Assembly: GCF_000165485.1 (NCBI RefSeq)
Contig: NC_014623.1
Coordinates: forward strand, 5,102,893-5,166,892
Source of the DNA: Stigmatella aurantiaca DW4/3-1
GTDB taxonomy: Bacteria; Myxococcota; Myxococcia; Myxococcales; Myxococcaceae
Direction of reading: 5' to 3'
DNA: 64,000 nucleotides
Positions within the stretch are counted from its first letter, which is position 1; every line of letters starts with the position of its first letter. The position numbers and the translations under genes are program-made. Of this stretch, positions 1-9,128 are shown one piece after another. The notes under the pieces were generated by a model, which searched no databases, was not told where the DNA came from, and saw only the letters and a program-made list of their open reading frames with translations.

Positions 1-201
1 CCGATCGACCAGCCGGCTGGCCGCGGGCGCGTCCACCATGAGCCGCTCCGCCAGGGACGCCTGGGTGCGCGCCTCCTGTCTGGCGATGTACTTCAAAGCC
101 AGTAATTGCTGAAAAGGCCTCCGCGTTCGCTTGCTCAGCCGGCGGGTGATGAACCGGTGCAAAGTTCGACGCAGAGATGCCACTTGCTCGGCGAGGGTCA
201 T
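1..201 (-). CDS. MarR-family transcriptional regulator, N-terminal part (cut by window edge)
   Basis: Reading the minus strand from an ATG at 201 gives 67 residues open to the window edge. The stretch around ALKYIARQEARTQASLAERL, followed by MVDAPAASRLVDR, fits the winged-helix region of MarR-type repressors (helix, SLAERL turn, recognition helix rich in A/S/R). An in-frame ATG also lies at 234, but it falls inside a perfect inverted repeat at 224-240, so the start at 201 is preferred. The gene is divergent from the efflux operon beginning at 321, the usual arrangement for a local repressor of a drug pump. Family assignment is by motif and context; the C-terminal half is outside the window. 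Confidence 0.75.
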   Translation of the reverse strand, partial: MTLAEQVASLRRTLHRFITRRLSKRTRRPFQQLLALKYIARQEARTQASLAERLMVDAPAASRLVDR

Positions 202-223
202 CCGCGTATGAAGATGCTTGTTG

Positions 224-240
224 TTGACAACCATTGTCAA
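224..240. promoter_or_regulatory. Perfect 7-3-7 inverted repeat, likely MarR operator
   Basis: TTGACAA-CCA-TTGTCAA is a perfect palindrome with a 3-base spacer. It lies between the divergent regulator and the efflux operon. Each arm contains TTGACA, which could serve as a -35 hexamer in either direction, so a bound dimer would block both promoters. Size and position fit MarR-family operators; binding is inferred. Confidence 0.6.
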
Positions 241-320
241 TGACACTGAACGGGCTGCCTTGAGAGTGGGCAACCGGGCAGCAGGCGAGGCTCTTATCTT
301 CTGACTGGGCTCTTCCCGGT

Positions 321-1721
321 ATGTATTTTCGCTTCTTTCCGTTCTTTTGGTGCCTCGGTGTGGGCGTTCCGAGTGTGGTCCTTGCGGACCCGGCTGAGCC
401 GCCAGCGGTTCCGGCTCCTTTTCAGCCTCAGATAGATGATCCCATGCTCGTCCCCGCGCCCCCCGCGGCGCGGCAGGTCAGCAGCTGGGACGAGGCCCTC
501 GGGATGCTGCGCGAGCGCTCCTCGGACCTGCGGATCGCACAGACCAACGTCCAGCGCGCCGGGGCGCTGTGGCGCCAGGCCCTGTCGGCCCTCCTGCCCA
601 ATGCGCGCCTGACCGGGGGCATCGGACACGATCTGCTCAATCCCGATGTCCCCGTGCTGGCGTCCTCGGGAAGCCCCGTGGTGGGGCAGGTCGACGGAGA
701 GAAGTCCCCGACTGCGCCGCTCGTGAGCGGTACCGCGTCGCTGACGCAGTCCTTGGTGAATGTCAGCGCCTGGCGCGCGTTGTCGGCCGCCGGTGCGAGC
801 GAAGAGGGGGCCAAGTCGAACCTCCAGGATGTGCAGCGCCGCCTCACGCTGGGGTTGGCCCAGGCGTTGGTGGCCACCGTGGCCGCCGAGCGGACCGCGG
901 AGCTGAACCGGGTGGGCTTGCGGCAGGCCCTGGAACGCGCCGCGCTCACCCAACGCTCTTTCGAGCTCGGGGCGGGCACCCAGTTGGACGTGGTCCGGGT
1001 GCGCCAAGATGTGGAGGTGGCGCGCGCCTCGCTCATCTCGGGAGACGAGCAGTTGCGCCGCGCCCGCGAGGCTTTGGGGCTGACGCTGGGCTTGCCCGAG
1101 GCAGTGGGGGTGAAGACGTCCTTTCAGCTCCAGGGCTTGGTGGAGCAGACCCGCGCCGAGTGTGCGCCGCTGAAGGCCTTGAGCGAACGGCCGGATCTGG
1201 CGGCCGCGCGTTCCCAGGTGGAGGCGGCGCGAGACAGCAAGCGTCAGGCCTCCGCGGGCTATCTGCCCACGCTGGGGCTCACCAGCAACCTGTTGGCTTA
1301 CACCACCGATCCGGGCTTTGGGACCGTGCCCACCTGGAGCATCTCCGCCATTCTCTCGGTGCCCATCTGGGAAGGCGGCTTGCGAGAAGGGCTCGTCCGG
1401 GAGCGCGCGGCGCTCGAGGCGCAGGCGTCCGAGACGTTGCTGCGCACGGGCCGTGAGGCCGAGGTGGAGGTGGCGCGCGCCCGGCGGAGCGTGGAGGTGT
1501 CCGAAACCTTGGTGAAGACGGCGGCCAGCGCGCAGGAGCTGGCGGAGCGAACGGATCAGCTGACCCGCCGCGCCTTCGAGGTCGGCCGAGGCAGCAGCCT
1601 CGAGCTGGTTCAGAGCGGGGCGGCCTTGCGCCAGGCGCAGTTGGCGCTGGCCCTGAGAGAGTTTGAACTCGTGCAAGCGAGACTGAGTGCATTTTTGACG
1701 GAGGCCCGATGCGACTGGTGA
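321..1721 (+). CDS. TolC-family outer membrane efflux protein
   Basis: Outer membrane channel component of a tripartite efflux pump. The 466-residue protein starts with a signal peptide (residues 1-22, hydrophobic, ending V-L-A before D23). Two repeated OEP units follow, at about 53-255 and 290-460, each with the long alanine- and arginine-rich helices typical of TolC barrels; the second begins near RPDLAAARSQVEAARDSK. The length is normal for the family. It is the first gene of an operon with a periplasmic adaptor, whose ATG at 1709 lies inside this gene's last codons, and an RND transporter. The ATG at 321 has only a weak ribosome binding site. The operon is probably controlled by the MarR-type gene and operator just upstream. 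Substrate is unknown. Confidence 0.88.
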   Translation: MYFRFFPFFWCLGVGVPSVVLADPAEPPAVPAPFQPQIDDPMLVPAPPAARQVSSWDEALGMLRERSSDLRIAQTNVQRAGALWRQALSALLPNARLTGGIGHDLLNPDVPVLASSGSPVVGQVDGEKSPTAPLVSGTASLTQSLVNVSAWRALSAAGASEEGAKSNLQDVQRRLTLGLAQALVATVAAERTAELNRVGLRQALERAALTQRSFELGAGTQLDVVRVRQDVEVARASLISGDEQLRRAREALGLTLGLPEAVGVKTSFQLQGLVEQTRAECAPLKALSERPDLAAARSQVEAARDSKRQASAGYLPTLGLTSNLLAYTTDPGFGTVPTWSISAILSVPIWEGGLREGLVRERAALEAQASETLLRTGREAEVEVARARRSVEVSETLVKTAASAQELAERTDQLTRRAFEVGRGSSLELVQSGAALRQAQLALALREFELVQARLSAFLTEARCDW

Positions 1722-2872
1722 AAAGGATGCGTCCCCTGAGGGTGTTTGCTGTGGGTGTTTTCGGGGCAGCGTGGGTCGCAGGTGCCATGGGGTGTGCCAA
1801 GCCTCCGGCCAAGGCACCGCCGCCTCCGCGTGAGATCGAAGTCGTGAACCTGGCGCCCAGCGAGGTGCGCGACACCGGGGAGTACCTCGGGACACTCCAG
1901 TCGCGGCAGAGCGTCACCCTGTTGCCCCAGGTGGCTGGCTACGTGCGGGCCATCCACGTGAAGCCGGGCCAGAAGGTCGAGATAGGCGCGCCCCTTATCG
2001 ATGTGGATGCGCGCGGCGAGTCGGCCGCGGTCGAGAACGCCCGTGCCCAGCGCAGCTCCCGGGAAGTGGATCTCGAGCTGGCGCGCCGCACGCTGGCTCG
2101 CACCGAAGCCCTCCACAAGGAGGGACTGGCAAGCGTCCAGGAGCTGGAGCGCGTCCAGGCCCAGGTCGAAGCCGCCGAGGCCGCCTCGCGGGCCGCCAGT
2201 GCCCAGCTGACCCAGCGGGAAGTGCAGCTCCAGTTCCACGTGGTGCGCGCCCCCTTCGCGGGAACCGTGGGCGACATCGTGGTCCGGGTGGGTGACTCGG
2301 TTGGGCTCTCGACGGTCCTGACCAGCGTGGCCCAGGCGGATGTGCTCGAGGTGAGCGTCGCGGTGCCCTCCGAGCGGGCCCGCGCGTTGCGGACCGACAC
2401 GCCGCTCGAGCTCCTCGACTCCCGGGGCAAGGTGCTGCTGACCAGCACCGTCTTCTTCGTCGCGCCGCAGGCGGACCCCCGCACGCAGCTCGTGGAGGTC
2501 CGGGCCGCCTTCCGCAACACCGTGGGCCTGCGTCCCAGCGAGCTGGTGCGCGCGCGCATCGTCTACTCCACGCGCCATGCCCTGCAGTTGCCGGTGCTCG
2601 CGGTGGTGCGCCAGAGTGGCCAGCCCTTCGCGCTCGTGGTGCGCGAGAAGGAAGGCAAGACGGTGGTGGAGCGGCGGCCCATCCAGCTCGGGACCCTGGG
2701 GGAGATGGCCTACGTGGTGGAAAGTGGGCTGAAGGAGGGGGAGCAGGTGGCGGTCACCTCGCTGCAGGCGCTGCGGGATGGGGCGCTGGTGAAGGTGAAG
2801 CCGGCGGCGCCCATCCAGATGGGCAAGGAAGTCAGCGTGGGTGGCGGCGGAGTGGTTGGGGGCAGCCGCTAG
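1709..2872 (+). CDS. RND efflux periplasmic adaptor (membrane fusion protein), lipoprotein
   Basis: Periplasmic adaptor linking the RND pump to the TolC-type channel. The 387-residue protein has a basic N terminus, a hydrophobic stretch and a plausible lipobox ending A-M-G-C29, so it is probably lipid anchored. The HlyD/AcrA pattern follows: an N-terminal biotinyl-lipoyl half (VAGYVRAIHVKPGQKVEIG, about residues 74-92), an alpha-helical hairpin (about 105-165), the second lipoyl half (FHVVRAPFAGTVGDI), then the beta-barrel and membrane-proximal domains. The start overlaps the tolC-like gene by 13 bases, suggesting translational coupling. The pump gene follows after 75 bases. Confidence 0.88.
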   Translation: MRLVKRMRPLRVFAVGVFGAAWVAGAMGCAKPPAKAPPPPREIEVVNLAPSEVRDTGEYLGTLQSRQSVTLLPQVAGYVRAIHVKPGQKVEIGAPLIDVDARGESAAVENARAQRSSREVDLELARRTLARTEALHKEGLASVQELERVQAQVEAAEAASRAASAQLTQREVQLQFHVVRAPFAGTVGDIVVRVGDSVGLSTVLTSVAQADVLEVSVAVPSERARALRTDTPLELLDSRGKVLLTSTVFFVAPQADPRTQLVEVRAAFRNTVGLRPSELVRARIVYSTRHALQLPVLAVVRQSGQPFALVVREKEGKTVVERRPIQLGTLGEMAYVVESGLKEGEQVAVTSLQALRDGALVKVKPAAPIQMGKEVSVGGGGVVGGSR

Positions 2873-2947
2873 TGACAGCAACACTGGGCGCCGCGCGGAG
2901 GGGCGCGGGGCCCGGCCACAGCAACGCAACTTGAGGACACCACCGCC

Positions 2948-5900
2948 GTGTTCGTCGACTTCTTCATTCGTAGACCTGTCTTCGCCGCCGTCTGCTCCAT
3001 CGTGCTGACGCTGGTGGGGCTCATTGCCATTCCCACGCTGCCCATCTCCCAGTATCCGGACCTCGCGCCGCCCCAGGTCACCGTCACCAGCACCTACGTG
3101 GGTGCGAGCGCCGAGGTGGTGGAGAGCGCCGTCACCATCCCGCTCGAGCAGGAGCTCAACGGTGTGGAGGGCATGCGCTACATCAGCTCCACCAGCGCCA
3201 ACGACGGCACGAGCCAGATCACCATCACCTTCGAGCCCACGCGTGACATCGAGGTCGCCGCCGTCGATGTGCAGAACCGGGTGAGCCGTGCCTCGGCGCG
3301 CCTGCCCTCCCAGGTGAACCAGACGGGCATCGTCGTCAACAAGGCCTCCAGCCAGATGCTGCTGACGCTGGGCCTGTCGAGCCCCGACAACCGCTATGAC
3401 GCGAAGTTCCTCAGCAACTACGCCGACGTGAACCTGAAGGACGCCATCAAGCGCGTCCGGGGCGTGGGCGAGGTGCGCATCTTCGGTGAGCGCAAGTTCT
3501 CGATGCGCCTGTGGCTGGATCCCACTTCCATGGCCAGCCGGGGCCTCACCCCCCAGGATGTGGTGAGGGCCCTCCAGGAGCAGAACCTCCAGGTGGCCGC
3601 CGGACAGGTGGGCCAGCCTCCATCGAGCGAAGAGCAGCCCTACCAGATGGCGGTGCGCGCGCACGGCCGGCTCATCGAGCCCGAGGAGTTTGGTGAGATC
3701 GTCCTGCAGCGCAGCGCCGACGGGCGCCTCGTGCGGATGAAGGACGTGGGCCGGGTGGAGCTGGGGGCGGAGAACTACGGGACGATCATGCGCTTCAACG
3801 GGAAGACGGGCGTTGGCATCGCCATCTTCCAGTTGCCCACCGCCAACGCGCTCGATGTGCGCGATGGCGTCGTCAAGGAGATGGACCGGTTGGCCCAGCA
3901 GTTTCCCCCGGGGCTCGAATACCAGACGGGCAATGACACCACGCTGGCGGTGCGGGCCTCCGTCAACGAGGTGATTCACACCCTGATCGAAGCCATCGCG
4001 CTGGTGATCCTCGTCATCTTCCTGTTCCTGCACGGGTGGCGCAGCGTGCTCATCACCGCGCTCACCCTGCCGGTGTCCTTGGTGGGCACCTTCGCCTTCG
4101 TGTACCTGATGGGCTTCTCCATCAACACGCTGACCCTCTTTGGCCTGACGCTGGCCACGGGCCTCGTCGTGGATGACGCCATCGTCGTCATCGAAAACAT
4201 CGAGCGGTTGATGGCCGAGAAGGGGCTGTCGCCCCTGAAGGCGGCGAGCGAGGGCATGAAGGAAGTGTCGGGCGCCGTGGTGGCCATCTCCATCGTGTTG
4301 GTGGCGGTGTTCATCCCCGTGGCGCTGTTTCCTGGCACCACGGGCTCCATCTACCGCCAGTTCGCGCTGACGATTGCCGTGTCCGTGGGCCTGTCCACCT
4401 TTTGCGCCCTGACCCTGACCCCGGCCCTCAGCGCCCGGCTGCTCAGGCACCACCATGGACAGAAGTGGATCTTCTTCCGCAAGGTGGATGAGGCACTTGA
4501 CTGGACGCGAGACGTCTACGGCCGGGCCCTGCATGGGTTGCTGAAGCACCCGATCATCATCCTGGCCGCGTTTCTTCTGTGCATCGCGGGCACGGTGGCG
4601 CTCTTCCGCGCCGCGCCCACCGGCTTCATCCCGGACGAGGATCAGGGCTACATGATGATCACCGTCCAGGGGCCCGAGGGCATGTCGCTCGCTCAGACCG
4701 AGAAGGTTCTGATCGAGGTGGAAAACATCCTCAAGACGCTGCCCGAGGTGAAGACCGTCTTCTCCATCGGCGGGTTCTCCTTCCAGGGCAACGGCCCCAA
4801 CTTCGCCACCGTCTTCGTGCCCCTGCATCCATGGGAGCAGCGGACGAAGCCAGGGCAGTCCGTGCCCGCGCTGGTGGAGAAGCTGCGTGGGCCGCTCGGT
4901 GCCATCGGTGGGGCGAGGGTGCTGCCGTTCCAGCCCCCGGCCATCCGTGGCGTGGGCAACGTGGGCGGTTTCCAGTTCATCATCGAGGACACGGCCGGAG
5001 GGCGCACGCTGGACGAGTTGGCCGCGGCCACCCAGGAACTGGTGGCCAAGGGCAATGAGGATGGCCAGTTGCGCGGTGTCTTTACCTCCTTCAACGCGGA
5101 CACGCCGCTGCTGGATGTCGAAGTGGATCGTCAGAAGGCCAAGGCGCTCGGGGTTCCGATCGAGCAGATCTTCGGCACGATGCAGGTCTACATGGGCAGC
5201 CAGTACGTCAACGACTTCAACTACGCGAACCGCACCTATCGCGTGTACCTGCAGGCCGAGCAGCAGTTCCGTGACAGCGCGCAGGACATCGGTGGCTTCT
5301 ACGTGCGCAGCGAGGGCGGGGCGATGATTCCGCTGGAGTCGCTGGTGAAGGTGGAGCCCACGGTGTCGGCCCAGGTCATCCGGCACTACAACCTGTTCCG
5401 CTCGGCGGAGATCAACGGCCAGCCAACGCCGGGCGTGTCCTCGGGCCAGGCGCTGGACGTGATGGATGAGATCGCCACGGCGAACCTGCCGCAGGGCATG
5501 AGCACGGAGTGGACGGGCATCAGCCTGGAGCAGAAGCAGAGCGGTGGGCAGACGGCGATCATCTTCGCGCTGGGCCTCTTGTTCGTGTTCCTGGTGCTGG
5601 CGGCGCAGTACGAGAGCTTCAGCCTGCCATTCGTCATCATCCTCTCGGTGCCCCTGGCGATAACAGGAGCGCTGGGCTTGCAGATGGCGCGAGGGTTCGC
5701 CAACGACGTCTTCTGCCAGGTCGGTCTGGTGATGCTGGTGGGTCTGGCCAGCAAGAACGCCATCCTCATCGTGGAGTTCGCCGAGCAGCTCCGCGAGAAG
5801 GGCAAGTCCACGGTGGACGCGGTGGTGGAAGCGGCGAGTGTACGCCTGCGGCCCATCCTGATGACCTCCATCGCCTTCCTCCTGGGCGTGGTGCCACTGA

Positions 5901-6091
5901 TGACGGCGTCGGGCGCGGGTGCGGCTTCGCGTAACTCCCTGGGCACGGCGGTCTTCGGCGGAATGCTGGTGTCCACGGTGGTCAACTTCGTCTTCATCCC
6001 CGGCCTCTACGTGCTGATGCAGCGGCTGAGGGGAGAGGTGAAGCGGACCACGGAGGAAGAGGCGGAGATCTCCCCCGCGCCGTCGCACTGA
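2948..6091 (+). CDS. RND multidrug efflux transporter, HAE1 (AcrB-like) family
   Basis: Proton-driven inner membrane pump of the hydrophobe/amphiphile RND family. The 1047-residue length is standard. The start FVDFFIRRPVFAAV is the signature HAE1 N terminus, which supports the GTG at 2948. TM4 carries the proton-relay pair in GLVVDDAIVVIENIER. TM10 carries the conserved lysine in GLASKNAILIVEF. Two large periplasmic loops are present. It is the third gene of the tolC-like / adaptor / pump operon and probably de-repressed by ligands of the divergent MarR-type regulator. Substrate range cannot be read from sequence. An RsmJ-like methyltransferase begins 14 bases downstream and may be cotranscribed. 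Confidence 0.93.
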   Translation: MFVDFFIRRPVFAAVCSIVLTLVGLIAIPTLPISQYPDLAPPQVTVTSTYVGASAEVVESAVTIPLEQELNGVEGMRYISSTSANDGTSQITITFEPTRDIEVAAVDVQNRVSRASARLPSQVNQTGIVVNKASSQMLLTLGLSSPDNRYDAKFLSNYADVNLKDAIKRVRGVGEVRIFGERKFSMRLWLDPTSMASRGLTPQDVVRALQEQNLQVAAGQVGQPPSSEEQPYQMAVRAHGRLIEPEEFGEIVLQRSADGRLVRMKDVGRVELGAENYGTIMRFNGKTGVGIAIFQLPTANALDVRDGVVKEMDRLAQQFPPGLEYQTGNDTTLAVRASVNEVIHTLIEAIALVILVIFLFLHGWRSVLITALTLPVSLVGTFAFVYLMGFSINTLTLFGLTLATGLVVDDAIVVIENIERLMAEKGLSPLKAASEGMKEVSGAVVAISIVLVAVFIPVALFPGTTGSIYRQFALTIAVSVGLSTFCALTLTPALSARLLRHHHGQKWIFFRKVDEALDWTRDVYGRALHGLLKHPIIILAAFLLCIAGTVALFRAAPTGFIPDEDQGYMMITVQGPEGMSLAQTEKVLIEVENILKTLPEVKTVFSIGGFSFQGNGPNFATVFVPLHPWEQRTKPGQSVPALVEKLRGPLGAIGGARVLPFQPPAIRGVGNVGGFQFIIEDTAGGRTLDELAAATQELVAKGNEDGQLRGVFTSFNADTPLLDVEVDRQKAKALGVPIEQIFGTMQVYMGSQYVNDFNYANRTYRVYLQAEQQFRDSAQDIGGFYVRSEGGAMIPLESLVKVEPTVSAQVIRHYNLFRSAEINGQPTPGVSSGQALDVMDEIATANLPQGMSTEWTGISLEQKQSGGQTAIIFALGLLFVFLVLAAQYESFSLPFVIILSVPLAITGALGLQMARGFANDVFCQVGLVMLVGLASKNAILIVEFAEQLREKGKSTVDAVVEAASVRLRPILMTSIAFLLGVVPLMTASGAGAASRNSLGTAVFGGMLVSTVVNFVFIPGLYVLMQRLRGEVKRTTEEEAEISPAPSH

Positions 6092-6105
6092 GGTAAGGGG
6101 GCGCT

Positions 6106-6897
6106 GTGAATGCCGAGGCTCCGGCGCCCCTCGCGGTGACCACCAGTGCCAATCCGGACCCACCGCTCATCGCTCAGGCCCGCACGGCCGCGAGCGCATG
6201 GGCGGTTCCTTTTTTCCCTCGCAAGCCCGGTGAGGGCGTCGCGGATTGGTTGGGCTCCCGGACCGAGGCGCTCATCGTCTTCGGACGGGACGGCGTGACA
6301 CTCCGGGACGCGGAGGGCCAGCACGCCTTTCACGGAGGGATGGCGCACTTGCGCCGGCTCCGGCTGGCCGACGGGGCGCCGGATACCTTCGTTCGCATGG
6401 CGGACCTGCGCCCCGGAGATGCGGTGCTCGATTGCACCTTGGGGTTGGGGCAGGACGCCATCGTGGCGGCGCTGGCGGTGGGGCCCCAGGGGAGGGTGGT
6501 GGGACTGGAGAAGCGCCTGCCCCTCTACGCCATCGTTTCCGAGGGGCTGAAGACCTATGCGCTGGGTCCGGACTCGTGCCGGGTCGAGGCGGTGCACGCG
6601 GACGCGAGCGCGTATCTGCGCACGCTGCCTTCGCACGCCTTCGACATCGTCTTCTTCGATCCCATGTTCTCCCGTCCCCGGAAGGCGCAGCCCGGCTTCG
6701 ATGTGCTCCGCCGATTCGCGGACTACGCCCCGCTCACCCCGGACATGCTGGAGGAGGCGGAGCGCGTGGCACGGCGGTGGGTGGTGGTCAAGGGAGCGAA
6801 GTACTCCGATGACTTGAAGAAGCTGGGCCTGACCCCGGAGCCGGGGTCTCGGCACACCGACGTCGTTTGGGGACGCAGGCGCGTGGGCGGCGCGTAG
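6106..6897 (+). CDS. Class I SAM-dependent methyltransferase, RsmJ-like
   Basis: A 263-residue Rossmann methyltransferase. Motif I is VLDCTLGLGQDA (about residues 107-118) and motif IV is IVFFDPMF (about 182-189). The combination of D-x-T-x-G-L-G-x-D-A with a DPMF motif resembles RsmJ, which methylates guanine 1516 of 16S rRNA. The match to RsmJ is partial: the N-terminal 90 residues are different and there are no further diagnostic features, so the substrate could be another nucleic acid or small molecule. A GTG at 6106 follows AGGTAAGGGG, a good ribosome binding site. It sits 14 bases after the RND gene and could be read through from the efflux operon. It ends convergently with the next gene. 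Confidence 0.7.
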   Translation: MNAEAPAPLAVTTSANPDPPLIAQARTAASAWAVPFFPRKPGEGVADWLGSRTEALIVFGRDGVTLRDAEGQHAFHGGMAHLRRLRLADGAPDTFVRMADLRPGDAVLDCTLGLGQDAIVAALAVGPQGRVVGLEKRLPLYAIVSEGLKTYALGPDSCRVEAVHADASAYLRTLPSHAFDIVFFDPMFSRPRKAQPGFDVLRRFADYAPLTPDMLEEAERVARRWVVVKGAKYSDDLKKLGLTPEPGSRHTDVVWGRRRVGGA

Positions 6898-6930
6898 TCC
6901 TGGCAAAGCCGAAGACAGGCCGGAACAGGG

Positions 6931-9030
6931 CTAGGGCGCGCTGTCCGGCGTGTTCTCCTTGTCCTCATACTCTGGCTCTTCCGGATAGCCTTCGTAGTCG
7001 TCCCATGCCACGAACAGCTCGAACCGGTGGGTGGCGCTCAGGACCTCCTCCCAGTAGGAGGGATTCGAGAACCCCGCGAAGTGATCCTGTCTCGAGAAGG
7101 TATGGCTCGATGGGACGCCTTGAAGGGCTGAACCCTTCGTGCTGTCCTTTCCGCTCAGATCGCCCGGGAGCACGGCGCCAAAGGGCGACGAGAGGCCTTC
7201 GAGCTTGAACTGGAGGTCGAAGCTGCAGTCGGCTTCCTCCTCCTGATTCTCAAGGAACGCCTGCGCTTCCCAGCTTCCGTTGTGCCGCAGGGTGACGGTG
7301 GCCCACTGACACACGAGTGGCTTCGGATTGTTGCGATGGCTGAGCTGCTTGAGCGGCATGCCGAGCGTGAATTGCCGGACGGAGGGCAACACGGTTCGCA
7401 TCGCCCCCACGCCGGGTCTGCCGCTGCACAGGCTCTGCTCGGCGTGCACGAGATCGCGCCGAGTGAGCGGCCGCGTCAGCCCAACCCGCTTCACGAGCGG
7501 ATCAGCGAATCCAGAGCCGATGTGCTCCACGGCGAGCGGCACGCCGGTGAGGGAGAAGATGTTGACCGCGGCGCCTGGAATGGCATCCACCGTGACGCTC
7601 GTGGCGCCTTCGACGAGGGGCACCGGGATGTTCGCGGGCCCTACGTCCGGCGTTGGTCCCGCCGTGTGGTGCTGAGACTCCTCCCACGCGCCGCCGCCGC
7701 AGAGCAGATACGAGAGCCATACCTCCTGCCCTTCGTGGAGGTACGGCGTCACCTCGATGCGCAGCGAGTCGGACGTCGCGAACACTTGGTTGCTGATCGG
7801 TGTGGCGCCGCCCGCGCTGGTGGCCCAGACCTGCACCCACGAACCAGGAAGGGTGGTGACGCGCACGGCGCGTGCGCACGCCACGAGTGGATCGACCACA
7901 TCCGGCTTCAGGGCGAGGACCCTGTTCACGCCCGGCACCGTCACCGAGCCAGTGCCGCTCGGAAGCCCGCATCGCTCTTGCCTTGCGGTGAGGGTCTCGT
8001 TGGCCGCAAGTGGCACGAGGCGGTACACGAACGATGAAGAGGAGGGCGGCACCATGCCGCGGTAGTCCTGGTTTTTGTAAGTGAGCGTGACCACCGCGCC
8101 AGCTTCAAGATTGCTGACGTGCACGTCGACGGAACCGGCGCAGGGGGGCCGCAGCGAAGGCGTCCCGGGTTTTTCCGCAGGGGGCACGTCCACGCGAAGG
8201 GCGTCGGACGGCTGCTGCTCGCGGCAGTGCGTCATTGCCTGGACGATCTCCAGCTTGTCGCCCGCGCTCGAAAGCGGCTTGCTCAGGATGACGTTCAGGC
8301 GATCGTAGTCGAACGTGGACGTCTCACTGGACCCATCTGACCTTCGCAGGAAGGTCACGTCCGCGCCGTCGTAGACGCCTGCAATCAGGATCGATGGGTC
8401 ACACCCTTTGGGTGGGTTGCCGCCGAGGATCGGGGGCGGCAGTTTCTCTCCCGGCCCGATGGGCAGCTTCTGGACGGGGGTGCTCGCTGTCTTGGGAGTG
8501 CCGGTGAGGGCGGGAAAGCCTGGCGGCGCTTCCTGATGCGCCTCGAGGGATTGACCGGGTCCTGGCAGACGCGCCGTGAGCTGAAGCCGCGCGTCGCCGG
8601 CCTCGGTAGACCGTCCGCTCGCGATAACGCCACCTGGGCCGGTAACGACGACCTGTGCGCCTGGCACGGCACCTTTGACCCACACCCGCGTTCCGCACTC
8701 CCACGCATGCGACTTGAAGGAGAGTGGCGCCAGTGCGCCATGATCCGCCGGTGCTTTGCCCGCATCGACGCCGAGATGATCCGGTGTCCACTCGCTCTGC
8801 TCTCCTCCGAGTTCCTGCCTGACGAGGATGCGATCCTTCTCTTGGAGTTGGACGCCCGGCAGGAATGTCACCCGGTCACGTCCGCCAGCGACGATGCTTT
8901 TGGCGATGTCGCGCGGGTTGGGCCCGATCGTGCGAGCGACCACCGTCGCGCCGGGGAGGGCGCCTTCGACCACGAGGGAGTCGCTCCACTCGGTGAGGGG
9001 GCCTTGGAGCAGGGGCGTGATGAGCGGCAT
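6931..9030 (-). CDS. Protein of repeated beta-type modules, function unknown
   Basis: I do not recognise this 699-residue protein. It has no signal peptide or membrane segment. It is built of at least six degenerate modules of about 85-110 residues, each with a short phrase of the form V-x-G-A-x-P-G-A-x-V-x-V: for example LVVEGALPGATVVART, VWVKGAVPGAQVVVTG, ILIAGVYDGADVTFLR, VHVSNLEAGAVVTLTY, VTTLPGSWVQVWATS and VDAIPGAAVNIFSLTG. This looks like tandem Ig-like or carbohydrate-binding-type beta sandwiches. The final 20 residues are very acidic. An upstream in-frame GTG at 9048 is possible; the ATG at 9030 has GGACC eight bases before it and is preferred. It converges on the methyltransferase gene. 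A surface or matrix role would need a secretion route not visible here. Confidence 0.65.
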   Translation of the reverse strand: MPLITPLLQGPLTEWSDSLVVEGALPGATVVARTIGPNPRDIAKSIVAGGRDRVTFLPGVQLQEKDRILVRQELGGEQSEWTPDHLGVDAGKAPADHGALAPLSFKSHAWECGTRVWVKGAVPGAQVVVTGPGGVIASGRSTEAGDARLQLTARLPGPGQSLEAHQEAPPGFPALTGTPKTASTPVQKLPIGPGEKLPPPILGGNPPKGCDPSILIAGVYDGADVTFLRRSDGSSETSTFDYDRLNVILSKPLSSAGDKLEIVQAMTHCREQQPSDALRVDVPPAEKPGTPSLRPPCAGSVDVHVSNLEAGAVVTLTYKNQDYRGMVPPSSSSFVYRLVPLAANETLTARQERCGLPSGTGSVTVPGVNRVLALKPDVVDPLVACARAVRVTTLPGSWVQVWATSAGGATPISNQVFATSDSLRIEVTPYLHEGQEVWLSYLLCGGGAWEESQHHTAGPTPDVGPANIPVPLVEGATSVTVDAIPGAAVNIFSLTGVPLAVEHIGSGFADPLVKRVGLTRPLTRRDLVHAEQSLCSGRPGVGAMRTVLPSVRQFTLGMPLKQLSHRNNPKPLVCQWATVTLRHNGSWEAQAFLENQEEEADCSFDLQFKLEGLSSPFGAVLPGDLSGKDSTKGSALQGVPSSHTFSRQDHFAGFSNPSYWEEVLSATHRFELFVAWDDYEGYPEEPEYEDKENTPDSAP

Positions 9031-9128
9031 GGGAGGGTCCTGTCTCACCAGTCAGAACCAGACGCACGGTGAGGAGCCTGCTCCCGGAGCCGGATCGTCA
9101 CCTGAACGACGGTTCAAGCCCATGAAGT

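Noticed and set aside
1610-6163. Very long open frame on the minus strand across the efflux operon
   Set aside because: It is antisense to three clear efflux genes, is rich in His, Arg and Gln with no domain pattern, and reflects the high-GC third positions of the real genes.
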